This document shows positions 1 through 6,995 of a stretch of 15,494 nt of DNA, piece after piece (within the stretch, counting starts at the first letter, position 1; every line of letters begins with the position of its first letter). This DNA comes from Candidatus Bathyarchaeota archaeon (lineage in GTDB: Archaea > Thermoproteota > Bathyarchaeia > 40CM-2-53-6), in contig VBBG01000029.1 of assembly GCA_005882905.1 (NCBI GenBank), positions 1 through 15,494 on the forward strand. Direction: 5' to 3'. A program made the position numbers and the translations under genes. A model generated the notes under the pieces. That model was given only the letters and a program-made list of their open reading frames with translations, was not told where the DNA came from and did not search any database.

Positions 1-2
1 GG

Positions 3-341
3 CGCGGCGGAAGACCAGTAACGGGGGCGTTACTCTTGACCACAAGCATTCTCCTCCTACCCACAATCCTTCTGGATGTAGGTCATCCCGCCAACCTTAC
101 GATGACAGCATGGTTCTACATTAGCTACCTCGCTGTGTTCGCAACGTTGGGAGCCTACTACTATTTCATGAAAGGACTCGAAACAGTCTCGCCCACAGTG
201 TCCTCAATAATTTTACCCATCGAGGTGATAGTCGCGGTCGCGTTGTCCGTGATACTCTTCAACGACCCGTTCGATCTCTTCTCTGGTACAGGCGCACTTC
301 TAATAATCGCAGGTGTCGTTCTAGTATCCACTGCGGCCTGA
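3..341 (+). CDS. EamA/DMT-family transporter, C-terminal part (5' truncated by window edge)
   Basis: The frame is open to the left edge, so the TTG at 36 is probably an internal Leu codon and the gene begins before the window. About 112 residues are visible, with hydrophobic segments typical of the last helices of an EamA (drug/metabolite transporter) repeat. The stretch YFMKGLETVSPTVSSIILP followed by an EVIVAVALSVILF helix, a short acidic/Pro loop (NDPFD) and a Gly-rich final helix (LLIIAGVVLV) matches the usual EamA ending (helix, lePv-type helix, gE-type loop, iiGg.li..Gv). It is an integral membrane protein, presumably an exporter of metabolites or amino acids; the substrate cannot be told. 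It converges with the arrestin-like gene, whose stop is 34 nt away. Confidence 0.75.
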   Translation, partial: RGGRPVTGALLLTTSILLLPTILLDVGHPANLTMTAWFYISYLAVFATLGAYYYFMKGLETVSPTVSSIILPIEVIVAVALSVILFNDPFDLFSGTGALLIIAGVVLVSTAA

Positions 342-375
342 CAGTAGCAAAAACAAACTGGTTACTGAGCCACTC

Positions 376-1083
376 TTATTGGTGAGCCCCACAGTTGGGA
401 CAATTGCTAGAGTTCTGGTTCATCAGGCCCTGGCAATACTTGCAGCGGACCTGGGCGACCTGTTGGGGAGGCATCTGCTGCTGCGGAGGCATGCCATACC
501 CCGGCATCGGCTGTCCATACCCGGGACCCATAGGCATCCCGTAGCCCGGATTCGGATTATAGCCCGGATTGTATCCGGGCGGACCATAGCCCTGCTGGAC
601 CGGGTATCCTCCAGGCATATACCCTGGCATCGGCTGGGGCATGCTGCTGGGCGGCATGAAAGCAACCTGTGTATGACCGGTCATGTCTGGCCGGCCTTTG
701 ACCTGGACCACAGCCTTGAGACTGTTCTCAATCGACCCTCCAGCTCTTGTTGGGCGACAGGACGGCATTCCGACGCTGAACGGGAAGGTCTGGGTTGGAC
801 CACTCCCAAAGTCGTTGGGCCCGGTGACCTGGACGTCTCTAGAGAAGAGAACATTCTGCCGGCGTTGATGCTCCTGAACCCGCGTATTGTTGATGGTGAC
901 CCATACGAGCTCTGTATAATTTTCGAACACTCTAGCCTCGACTCTAACCCCTAGTGATTGGACATATTCGCCCGCCTCGACGTTTACCTTTCCAACTACA
1001 GCCTCTCCCTCTACGAAGGTAGGCTTATCGAAGCTGATCCAGACTTTCCCCTTCGGAGCTTTGAGGTGATCAAATAGGCCCAA
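376..1083 (-). CDS. Arrestin-like (SpoOM-type) domain protein with Pro/Gly/Tyr-rich linker and zinc ribbon
   Basis: The protein is 235 aa. Residues 1-145 look like an arrestin-like beta-sandwich: short beta-strands, the opening K-V-W-I-S-F-D-K-P-T-F-x-x-G-E, and the strand pair around F100-PFSVGMP, as in SpoOM/arrestin-N proteins that act as adaptors or scaffolds. Residues about 144-208 are low-complexity (repeats of PGYGMP, NPGYNP and MPPQQ). Residues 214-231 are a zinc ribbon, C-x2-C-x10-C-x2-C. The start is TTG with a GGAG motif about 8 nt upstream on the minus strand. It lies divergent from the grpE-dnaK-dnaJ operon with a 151-nt gap. The fold assignment rests on pattern and family memory; the partner is unknown. 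A long open frame on the opposite strand (379-954) is an antisense shadow. Confidence 0.7.
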   Translation of the reverse strand: MGLFDHLKAPKGKVWISFDKPTFVEGEAVVGKVNVEAGEYVQSLGVRVEARVFENYTELVWVTINNTRVQEHQRRQNVLFSRDVQVTGPNDFGSGPTQTFPFSVGMPSCRPTRAGGSIENSLKAVVQVKGRPDMTGHTQVAFMPPSSMPQPMPGYMPGGYPVQQGYGPPGYNPGYNPNPGYGMPMGPGYGQPMPGYGMPPQQQMPPQQVAQVRCKYCQGLMNQNSSNCPNCGAHQ

Positions 1084-1204
1084 GACCGTTCTCCGCCAGA
1101 TATGCGAGCCTTTGCTGGAACCCGCCTATCAACAGAGCGTAACCCTACGGGCGAGGTTATAGAGAAACTCAGAACGTATTCTACCGGAGCCTGCGTGTCA
1201 GAAG

Positions 1205-1226
1205 GTTTAATTTTTCCTCAGGAAAA
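1205..1226 (+). promoter_or_regulatory. TATA-like box plus palindromic operator candidate of the grpE-dnaK-dnaJ operon
   Basis: A TATA-like element (GTTTAATTT, 1205-1213) is followed at once by the perfect inverted repeat TTTTCC-TCA-GGAAAA (arms 1212-1217 and 1221-1226). The box predicts a transcription start near 1235, so the palindrome occupies the DNA between TATA and start site, where an archaeal repressor would block polymerase or TBP/TFB. Seen in sequence; the regulatory role is inferred. Confidence 0.5.
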
Positions 1227-1234
1227 TCGGACTG

Positions 1235-1921
1235 TTGGACGGAGTAAGAACTGGCGAGCGGACTGGGAAAGAGTGGTCTCTGGTGAGCTACATCTTGGAT
1301 GAGAAAGAAGCTGGGAACTCTTCGGAAACGGTACAGGACCAACCGCCGAAGACTCCGCCGGTCCTGCAGCGGAAGAGGGCGCTGCAAGCGGAGCCACAAA
1401 TGGACACGGACGACCGTATCCTGGAGTTAGAGGAAGCACTGAAACTCGAGAAGGACAAGTCGGAGGATCTTCTGCGCCGGCTCCAGTATCTCCAGGCTGA
1501 CTTTGAGAACTACCGGAGGCGGGTAGAGAAGGAGATGGGGGATGTTAGGAAGTTCGGGAACGAGAGACTACTCTCCGATATCCTGACAGTCAAAGACGAG
1601 CTCGAACTGGCATTTGCTAAGGCCCAAGAGAGCAAGCAGAACCCCGCGATAGTGGATGGGGTCGGAATGATCCTAAAGCGCATCCAGTCCCTCCTTTCCA
1701 AGGAGGGCGTAGAGCGGATTCCCGGCGTGGGAACCAAGTTCAACCCGGACTATCACGAGGCGGCCATGCGAATCGCCTCCGACGAGGAGGAGGGGACCGT
1801 TGTGGAGGAGGTCCGGCCGGGCTACCGGCTGAAAGGCAAGGTCCTCAGGGCGAGTATAGTTAAAGTGGCAGAGAAGAGACCCTTAGAGGAATCTGAAGGC
1901 GGAGAGGAGACGAGAGAATGA
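1235..1921 (+). CDS. grpE: GrpE, nucleotide exchange factor of DnaK
   Basis: GrpE releases ADP from DnaK in the cytoplasmic Hsp70 cycle and works as a dimer. The frame from TTG 1235 gives 228 aa: a variable charged N-terminus (1-57), a long helix (about 58-100) containing the family signature YLQADFENYRRR (85-96), and a C-terminal beta-domain with FNPDYHEAAM (169-178) and EEVRPGYRLKGKVLRAS (191-207). The start is uncertain: TTG 1235 coincides with the predicted transcription start (leaderless), GTG 1283 would give 212 aa, and ATG 1400 gives 173 aa, still keeping the core. No strong ribosome binding site decides it. The stop overlaps the dnaK start by ATGA (1918-1921), so translation is probably coupled. 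First gene of the chaperone operon. Confidence 0.93.
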   Translation: MDGVRTGERTGKEWSLVSYILDEKEAGNSSETVQDQPPKTPPVLQRKRALQAEPQMDTDDRILELEEALKLEKDKSEDLLRRLQYLQADFENYRRRVEKEMGDVRKFGNERLLSDILTVKDELELAFAKAQESKQNPAIVDGVGMILKRIQSLLSKEGVERIPGVGTKFNPDYHEAAMRIASDEEEGTVVEEVRPGYRLKGKVLRASIVKVAEKRPLEESEGGEETRE

Positions 1922-3804
1922 GCAAGCCTGAGACTGAGAAGATCATAGGTATCGACCTGGGAACGACGAATAGCGCCGCAGCGGTTATGGAGGCGGGACG
2001 GCCTCTAGTCGTTCCCAGTGCTGAGGGCCAGACTGCCGCAGGGAAGATGTTCCCGTCGGTGGTCGCGTTCACAAAGGAGGGACAGATGATCGTGGGCGAA
2101 CCCGCGATTAGACAGGAGGCCACCAATCCTGAGGGGACAATACGGGAGATCAAGCGTAAAATGGGCAGCGGCGACTACAAGGTTCGGATCTACGGGAAGG
2201 AGTACAGTCCCCAGCAGATATCCGCGTTCATCCTCCAGAAGATCAAGAGAGACACTGAAACATTCCTCGGACGGCCGGTAAAGAAGGTGGTCATCACAGT
2301 CCCCGCCCACTTCAACGACAACCAGCGCCAGGCAACAAAGGACGCAGGAGAAATCGCAGGCTTCCAAGTAGAGCGGATAATCAACGAGCCCACCGCAGCG
2401 TGTCTCGCCTATGGGCTCGACAAGGGAGACAAGGAGATGAAGATCATGGTCTTCAGCTTCGGAGGCGGAACACACGACGTTACGCTGATGGAGTTCGGCG
2501 GCGGAGTCTTCCAAGTCCTATCCACAAGCGGAGACACCCAGACCGGTGGAACCGACATAGACAACGCCATCGTCGAACATCTACTCACCGAATTCCAACG
2601 CCAGACCGGCATAAACCTCCGAAACGACCGGTCAGCTATGACCCGGCTGAAGGAGGCGGCCGAGAAGGCGAAGATCGAACTCTCCACACTGCTCACGACA
2701 GACATTGATCTACCTTTCATAGCATCAGACGGGTCTGGACCAAAACACCTCCATGTCACCCTGACACGAGCGAAGCTCGAAGACCTAGCAGGTCCGATCG
2801 TCAAGAGGGTCGAAACGCCGATCCGACGGACCCTTCAGGATGCGAAGCTTGAGCCGAAGAACATAGATCGAATAATCCTGATCGGCGGCCAGACTCGAAT
2901 GCCGCTGGTCAGAAAGTTCGTCGAGGACATAGTCGGAAAGCAGGCTGAGAGAGGAGTGGACCCCATGGAATGCGTCGCAGTCGGAGCAGCAATCCAAGGA
3001 GCAGTCTTGGCCGGCGAGGTAAAAGACATCCTCCTATTGGACGTCACGCCATTGTCGTTGGGCGTCGAAACCCTAGGAGGTGTCGCGACGAAGATACTAG
3101 AGAAAAACACGACGATTCCTACAAAACGCAGCCAAGTCTTCTCGACCGCAGCCGACTCCCAGACGACAGTCACGATTCACGTGCTCCAGGGCGAGAGAGC
3201 CATGGCCTCCGACAACATCTCGCTGGGAATGTTCAACCTGACCGGAATTCCACCCGCACCTAGAGGCGTGCCTCAGATCGAGGTAACCTTCGACATAGAC
3301 GCGAATGGAATGCTCAACGTGAACGCGAAAGACTTAGGGACTGGAAAGGAGAACAATATCACTATCACAGCCTCCACCAAGCTGTCCAAAGACCAGAAAG
3401 AAAAGATGATCAAAGAGGCGGAACAGTTCGCGGAGCAAGACCTGAAGCGGAAAGAGGAGGTTGAGCTACGCAACAATGCCGAGAGCATGCTCTACACAGC
3501 GGAGAAGACGAAGGAGGACCTGAAGGACAAGATATCAAGCGACCAGGTCCAGACAATCGACAAGGCGGCCGGAACACTGCGGGCTGCGATGTCAGGGAAG
3601 GAAGCCGACAAGATCAAGAGCGCCAGCGACGAGCTAAGCAGGGTTCTGCAGAAGATCGGCGCAGAAATCTACCAGAAAGTCGCGCAAAAGCCAGGCGAGG
3701 AGAAGGCTCAGCAGGCCTCGCCTCCGGGGGCCGGCTCGTCTGGAGATGCGGATAACGTGGTCGATGCTGAGTATCGGGAAGTAAAAGATGAGGGATCCCG
3801 GTAG
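1918..3804 (+). CDS. dnaK: DnaK (Hsp70) chaperone
   Basis: ATP-dependent chaperone of 628 aa. The nucleotide-binding domain starts with IGIDLGTTNS (11-19; D13 expected to be near Mg/phosphate), has the catalytic-type Lys in IKR (K79), INEPTAA (E157), the phosphate-2 motif at 178-188 and GGQTRMP. The substrate-binding domain contains the usual FDIDANGMLNVNAKD stretch, followed by a helical lid and the acidic tail DNVVDAEYREVKDE. It lacks the roughly 25-residue insertion after IKR seen in Gram-negative DnaK, as in Gram-positive and archaeal forms. Oddity: the motif normally read as VxDLGGGTFDV is VFSFGGGTHDV, so one Asp implicated in Mg/ATP coordination is Ser180, and the Phe/Leu position is His186. 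It overlaps grpE by 4 nt and is followed by dnaJ after 23 nt. Confidence 0.98.
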   Translation: MSKPETEKIIGIDLGTTNSAAAVMEAGRPLVVPSAEGQTAAGKMFPSVVAFTKEGQMIVGEPAIRQEATNPEGTIREIKRKMGSGDYKVRIYGKEYSPQQISAFILQKIKRDTETFLGRPVKKVVITVPAHFNDNQRQATKDAGEIAGFQVERIINEPTAACLAYGLDKGDKEMKIMVFSFGGGTHDVTLMEFGGGVFQVLSTSGDTQTGGTDIDNAIVEHLLTEFQRQTGINLRNDRSAMTRLKEAAEKAKIELSTLLTTDIDLPFIASDGSGPKHLHVTLTRAKLEDLAGPIVKRVETPIRRTLQDAKLEPKNIDRIILIGGQTRMPLVRKFVEDIVGKQAERGVDPMECVAVGAAIQGAVLAGEVKDILLLDVTPLSLGVETLGGVATKILEKNTTIPTKRSQVFSTAADSQTTVTIHVLQGERAMASDNISLGMFNLTGIPPAPRGVPQIEVTFDIDANGMLNVNAKDLGTGKENNITITASTKLSKDQKEKMIKEAEQFAEQDLKRKEEVELRNNAESMLYTAEKTKEDLKDKISSDQVQTIDKAAGTLRAAMSGKEADKIKSASDELSRVLQKIGAEIYQKVAQKPGEEKAQQASPPGAGSSGDADNVVDAEYREVKDEGSR

Positions 3805-3827
3805 AGAACGAGTAGAATGAACAAGGT

Positions 3828-4931
3828 ATGGACAAGAGAGACTACTATGACGTCCTCGGAGTCCCCAAGGGCGCCAACAAAGACGAAATAAAAGCAGCTT
3901 ACCGCAAACTAGCTTTACAGTTTCATCCGGACAGGAACAAGTCGCCTGAGGCGACGGAGCGTTTCAAGGAGGTCTCGGAAGCCTATGCGATATTATCGGA
4001 TGATGAGAAGCGGAACCAGTATGACCAGTTCGGCCGAGCCGGAATCTACGAACGCTATAACCCAGAGGACATCTTCAGGGGCGCTGATTTCGACTCGATA
4101 TTCCGGGACATCGGCGGTTTCGGCGGAATCTTTGAACAGCTTCTACGAGGATTCGGCGGCTTTGGCTTCCAGGGCTTCGCGGGTCCCCAGAGACCCTCCA
4201 GGGGAGAGGATCTGGTCTATGATCTCGGAATAAGCTTCGACGAGGCCGCTCACGGAGTGAGCAGAGAGATCGAGGTCCCACGCCTAGCACAGTGCAACGT
4301 ATGCGGCGGCTCAGGAGCCCAGCCCGGCAGCCAACGGAAGACCTGCAAGACGTGTAACGGCCGCGGCCAGGTGCAACAGGTCCGACGCTCAGGCTTCGCA
4401 CAGATGATCCAGATCACCACCTGTCCCCGATGCAATGGCGAAGGGACGATTGTGGAGAAGCCATGCAAGAACTGTGGAGGCTCGGGGCTGATGCGGAACA
4501 GCACAAAGCTTCAGGTCAAGGTGCCCGCCGGAGCTGACGAGGGACAGAGTCTGAGGCTACGCGGCGAGGGCAACATGGTCCAGGGAGGACGAGCAGGCGA
4601 CCTCTACGTCCGAATACACCTGAGACCCCACGAATATTTCAAACGGGAGGGGGACAATATCCTCTATGAGACTAGGATTAGCTTTCCAAAAGCCGCGATG
4701 GGAGGAGAGCTCGAGGTCCCCTCGATCGATGGAAAGGCTAGTTTGAAGGTTCCACCAGGGACCAAGGCGGGGACGATCTTCCGTCTGGAAGGGAAGGGCT
4801 TCCCACATGTTGAAGGCTCGGGTCGCGGAGACGAACTGGTCAGGGTCGATGTAGATATTCCACGGGACCTCAATAAGAGAGAACGGGAACTATTGCTGGA
4901 GCTGGCTCGGCTGCGCGGCGAGAACCTCTAA
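3828..4931 (+). CDS. dnaJ: DnaJ (Hsp40) co-chaperone
   Basis: Full-length type I DnaJ, 367 aa, which stimulates the DnaK ATPase and delivers unfolded clients. The J domain (about 5-70) has the essential HPD at 33-35. A Gly/Phe-rich linker (about 96-120) follows. The zinc domain has four CxxCxGxG-type repeats with Cys 156/159, 173/176, 199/202 and 213/216. The C-terminal client-binding domains end at LARLRGENL. The ATG at 3828 is the first start after the dnaK stop; AAGGT sits very close upstream, so initiation may depend on coupling. All zinc-binding Cys are present, so the protein should be functional. The gene ends one base before the stop of the convergent membrane-protein gene. Confidence 0.98.
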   Translation: MDKRDYYDVLGVPKGANKDEIKAAYRKLALQFHPDRNKSPEATERFKEVSEAYAILSDDEKRNQYDQFGRAGIYERYNPEDIFRGADFDSIFRDIGGFGGIFEQLLRGFGGFGFQGFAGPQRPSRGEDLVYDLGISFDEAAHGVSREIEVPRLAQCNVCGGSGAQPGSQRKTCKTCNGRGQVQQVRRSGFAQMIQITTCPRCNGEGTIVEKPCKNCGGSGLMRNSTKLQVKVPAGADEGQSLRLRGEGNMVQGGRAGDLYVRIHLRPHEYFKREGDNILYETRISFPKAAMGGELEVPSIDGKASLKVPPGTKAGTIFRLEGKGFPHVEGSGRGDELVRVDVDIPRDLNKRERELLLELARLRGENL

Positions 4932-4932
4932 G

Positions 4933-5499
4933 TCAGATGCCATCCTTCTTCGGCTCACTCTTCTCTGGAACCGGAACGGTCGCGGTTACCTGCGAAGAGG
5001 CCGACTGTGCCGGGGCCTCAGAAATCTTCGGTTGTGCCGCGACTGCGATACTCGGCGAAGATTGAGCATCGCCGCCGGACATGCCTAAGATCATCTTCTC
5101 AACTCCCCCTCTGATCCTCGGCATGGAAGTCGTTTCTAGCGGGCGCTTGGCGTTCCTTAGGAGCTTGTAGAGCAAGACTACGGCCGTACTAGCTGTCAAT
5201 CCGACTCCCATTACGAGTAAGGCTATGTATCCTGTCATAGGGTCCAGCAGAATCTGATCAGCGTACGAGCGGAAGAATGTGTTGTGTGTGTACTCGCTCA
5301 TTAGCCAGTAGGTCAGGAATAGGATGATGCCGGCCTCGACCAGCATTAGGACCTTGACGGAATATGGCGTGACTGCCTCCCGTGGACCCTTCGTCGTGCT
5401 CAACCCCGAGAACCGCCCTGTCAGCAACGGAGTCTGAGTGCCGGCCGATGATTTGAGACGATTGTATCTGCGCTGGATTGTCTCGAAGAACGAACGCAT
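4933..5499 (-). CDS. Hypothetical two-helix membrane protein
   Basis: I do not recognise a family. The 188-aa product has a basic cytoplasm-like N-terminus (1-45, many Arg/Lys), a hydrophobic segment at about 49-68, a polar loop of about 20 residues, and a second segment at about 90-112 that ends in the positively charged KLLRNAKRP. This is followed by a roughly 75-residue Ala/Ser/Pro/Gln-rich tail ending in acidic/basic residues. The charge pattern suggests both termini are cytoplasmic. The start is ATG 5499; an A/T-rich TATA-like stretch (about 5508-5519 on the minus strand) lies upstream but rather close for a leaderless start. It converges with dnaJ with a single base between the stops, so the two genes share the terminator region. 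Confidence 0.75.
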   Translation of the reverse strand: MRSFFETIQRRYNRLKSSAGTQTPLLTGRFSGLSTTKGPREAVTPYSVKVLMLVEAGIILFLTYWLMSEYTHNTFFRSYADQILLDPMTGYIALLVMGVGLTASTAVVLLYKLLRNAKRPLETTSMPRIRGGVEKMILGMSGGDAQSSPSIAVAAQPKISEAPAQSASSQVTATVPVPEKSEPKKDGI

Positions 5500-5558
5500 A
5501 GACGAGTGAGATAAAATTTAGAGGCCGAGCCTATGTCTTGAGTCGCGTCTAAGTAATG

Positions 5559-6140
5559 CTAGAGCTGCCGGGCCATTATCAATGAGTCCAAAAATTTTCC
5601 GTTTCTGTGGACCTTCGCTGGAATTCTGCCAACCTCTCTGAACCCTGCCTTCTGGTACGTGTGGATCGCCGCCTGATTTGTGGAGAGGAATTCGACCTCC
5701 AGATTCCTAAGGCCAATTCTTTTCGCTTCTCGAACAAGGACCTTTACCATTTCCCTGCCGATTCCCATGCCCCTGTACACCGCAGTCACGGTAAGACCCA
5801 GTTCACCACGGTGTCGGGTCTCTCCATAGTGACCCCTAGCTATATCCCCGTTGGCCACTACTCTTTTGCCGACTTCTGCTAGGACGCTGACCATATCGCC
5901 GTTCTCTATTCGCACCATCCGATTGGCGAGCCAATCGGCCTCCTCCTCTCGCGTGACCTTCCGCTCGAAACCTGTGAACACGTCTGAGCCTCGGCCTCGT
6001 TGCTTATCATCGACGAGTCCGTTTACGAAAGCGAGTAGCTCGTCGAGGTCGTCCCACGCCATGGGTCTCAAAACTACGGTCTTGCCCCTGACGCTTAATT
6101 TTCGGTAGACATGCCCAACCACCAAAACTTCAGACTCCAC
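5559..6140 (-). CDS. GNAT-family N-acetyltransferase
   Basis: 193 aa, a likely acetyl-CoA-dependent acetyltransferase. The start of the GNAT fold is visible as VLRPMAWDDLDELLAFVN (23-40). The acetyl-CoA pyrophosphate-binding motif A is RGMGIG (123-128), preceded by the beta-4 strand LGLTV and followed by helix 3. The C-terminal part has TNQAAIHTYQKAGFREVGR (154-172), the common GNAT motif B, as in RimI/RimJ-like enzymes. The substrate (protein N-terminus, antibiotic or small molecule) cannot be deduced. The start is GTG 6140; without an ATG nearby it could also be an internal TTG/GTG around residues 6-7, all before the conserved part. Two abutting palindromes (6146-6172) lie immediately upstream and may control it. 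Confidence 0.87.
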   Translation of the reverse strand: MESEVLVVGHVYRKLSVRGKTVVLRPMAWDDLDELLAFVNGLVDDKQRGRGSDVFTGFERKVTREEEADWLANRMVRIENGDMVSVLAEVGKRVVANGDIARGHYGETRHRGELGLTVTAVYRGMGIGREMVKVLVREAKRIGLRNLEVEFLSTNQAAIHTYQKAGFREVGRIPAKVHRNGKFLDSLIMARQL

Positions 6141-6145
6141 TCTAG

Positions 6146-6172
6146 CTGGTTGACAACCAGGCTTTGTAAGCC
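6146..6172. repeat. Two abutting perfect palindromes in a divergent promoter region
   Basis: CTGGTT-GAC-AACCAG (6146-6160) is followed, sharing its last base, by GGCTT-TGT-AAGCC (6160-6172). They begin 6 nt upstream of the GNAT start (minus strand) and lie 117 nt before the winged-helix gene. They could be tandem operator sites or two small hairpins in the 5' leader of the GNAT mRNA. The structure is directly visible; the role is inferred. Confidence 0.5.
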
Positions 6173-6257
6173 TTGACGGTTAACATAGAGAGTTGGTTAG
6201 GGAAGGAAACGGTCACTAAAGTTGTCTTGACCTACTCAGTTCGAGGAGACTACTAAG

Positions 6258-6265
6258 TATATATT
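6258..6265 (+). promoter_or_regulatory. TATA box of the winged-helix gene
   Basis: TATATATT preceded by a purine-rich AAG. Its centre lies about 27 nt before the GTG start at 6289, the spacing expected for a leaderless archaeal transcript. An ATG at 6281 is followed after two codons by a stop in its frame and is not used. Confidence 0.65.
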
Positions 6266-6288
6266 GTGAAGCGCCTCTACATGACGCA

Positions 6289-6924
6289 GTGACAGCCACG
6301 AGAGAGAGCGAAAGCACTCCACCCTTCCCGACGATTGAGGATCTGGATGAGAGCAACCTCACAGCCAGAGATACTGATGTTATCCAGGCTGTTGTGGAAG
6401 AGGGTCTGACAGTATTCACCTTCGATGGGCTAAAGAGGCTCGTTGGCTTGCACCAGGAGAAGCTGTCCCGGATCATTGATCGTCTAGAGGAAGAAGGGTT
6501 CGTGGAGAAGGTGCCTGAGGGGTACAAGATCACGGCTAGAGGAAGCTTAGTCGCTCGACCCATGGGCTTGGCCCAACCAACCCTGCCTATTGTCCAGTCG
6601 CTTCTCCCCAGGGACGTGGACGTTGAGAGCATACTCTCCCAGTTGAAGGGGCGCTGGTTCGGCAAGCTCCGATGGCTAGGATACGCGAAGAACGATGATG
6701 GAATCGTCCTGAAATGGATCGCGGAAGAGGACGGGTTTCAGATAGACGCGAAGTTTACGGACAATTACCTGAGCATCGATGCGAAGATTGTAGGCACAGG
6801 AGAAACCAGCGAGGCCGTCAAAGCTGCTCACCTGTTGCTCGGACATGTTTCACGATCATACAATACCCCACGACGGAGGGGCCACATGGTCTCCCCCGTA
6901 GTCTTCTACACTGACTTCGCCTAG
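6289..6924 (+). CDS. Winged-helix DNA-binding domain protein, probable transcription regulator
   Basis: 211 aa. Residues about 25-88 form a helix-turn-helix with wing: an alpha-helix at 30-38, the pair DGLKRLVGLHQEKLSRIIDRLEEEGFV (46-72), and the wing VEKVPEGYKITARG (72-85), the pattern of MarR/ArsR-like archaeal regulators. Residues about 95-205 make a second alpha/beta domain, with alternating strands around GRWFGKLRWLGY and FTDNYLSIDAKIVG, which I do not recognise; it may bind a ligand or mediate dimerisation. The GTG start is fixed by the TATA box 27 nt upstream. It is cytoplasmic. It is divergent from the GNAT gene, with paired palindromes between them, so control of that gene or itself is possible but unproven. 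Confidence 0.8.
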   Translation: MTATRESESTPPFPTIEDLDESNLTARDTDVIQAVVEEGLTVFTFDGLKRLVGLHQEKLSRIIDRLEEEGFVEKVPEGYKITARGSLVARPMGLAQPTLPIVQSLLPRDVDVESILSQLKGRWFGKLRWLGYAKNDDGIVLKWIAEEDGFQIDAKFTDNYLSIDAKIVGTGETSEAVKAAHLLLGHVSRSYNTPRRRGHMVSPVVFYTDFA

Positions 6925-6932
6925 CTCTGTGA

Positions 6933-6948
6933 CCGGTATCCCGGTATC
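6933..6948 (+). repeat. Tandem perfect 8-bp direct repeat
   Basis: CCGGTATC occurs twice head-to-tail (6933-6940, 6941-6948), 48 nt before the protease start and 9 nt after the upstream gene's stop. It may be a repeated half-site for a regulator of the protease; this is inference only. Confidence 0.35.
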
Positions 6949-6969
6949 ATTGGTCAACAAATAGGCCAT

Positions 6970-6991
6970 CCTACCCTAATGGGGTAGGTGA
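6970..6991 (+). promoter_or_regulatory. 7-bp perfect inverted repeat overlapping the ribosome binding site of the HtrA-like gene
   Basis: CCTACCC (6970-6976), a five-base spacer TAATG, then GGGTAGG (6982-6988). The Shine-Dalgarno-like AGGTGA (6986-6991) begins inside the right arm and lies about 5 nt before the ATG at 6996. In RNA the stem would bury the AGG of the site; in DNA it would be a symmetric operator next to the start. A weak A/T-rich element (about 6956-6963) could be a TATA box, in which case only the DNA reading holds. Confidence 0.5.
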
Positions 6992-6995
6992 AAAA

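Noticed and set aside
379..954. Long plus-strand open frame (191 codons) opposite the arrestin-like gene
   Set aside because: It mirrors the Pro/Gly/Tyr-rich coding of the minus strand, is rich in Arg/His/Ile without domain pattern, and is explained as an antisense shadow.
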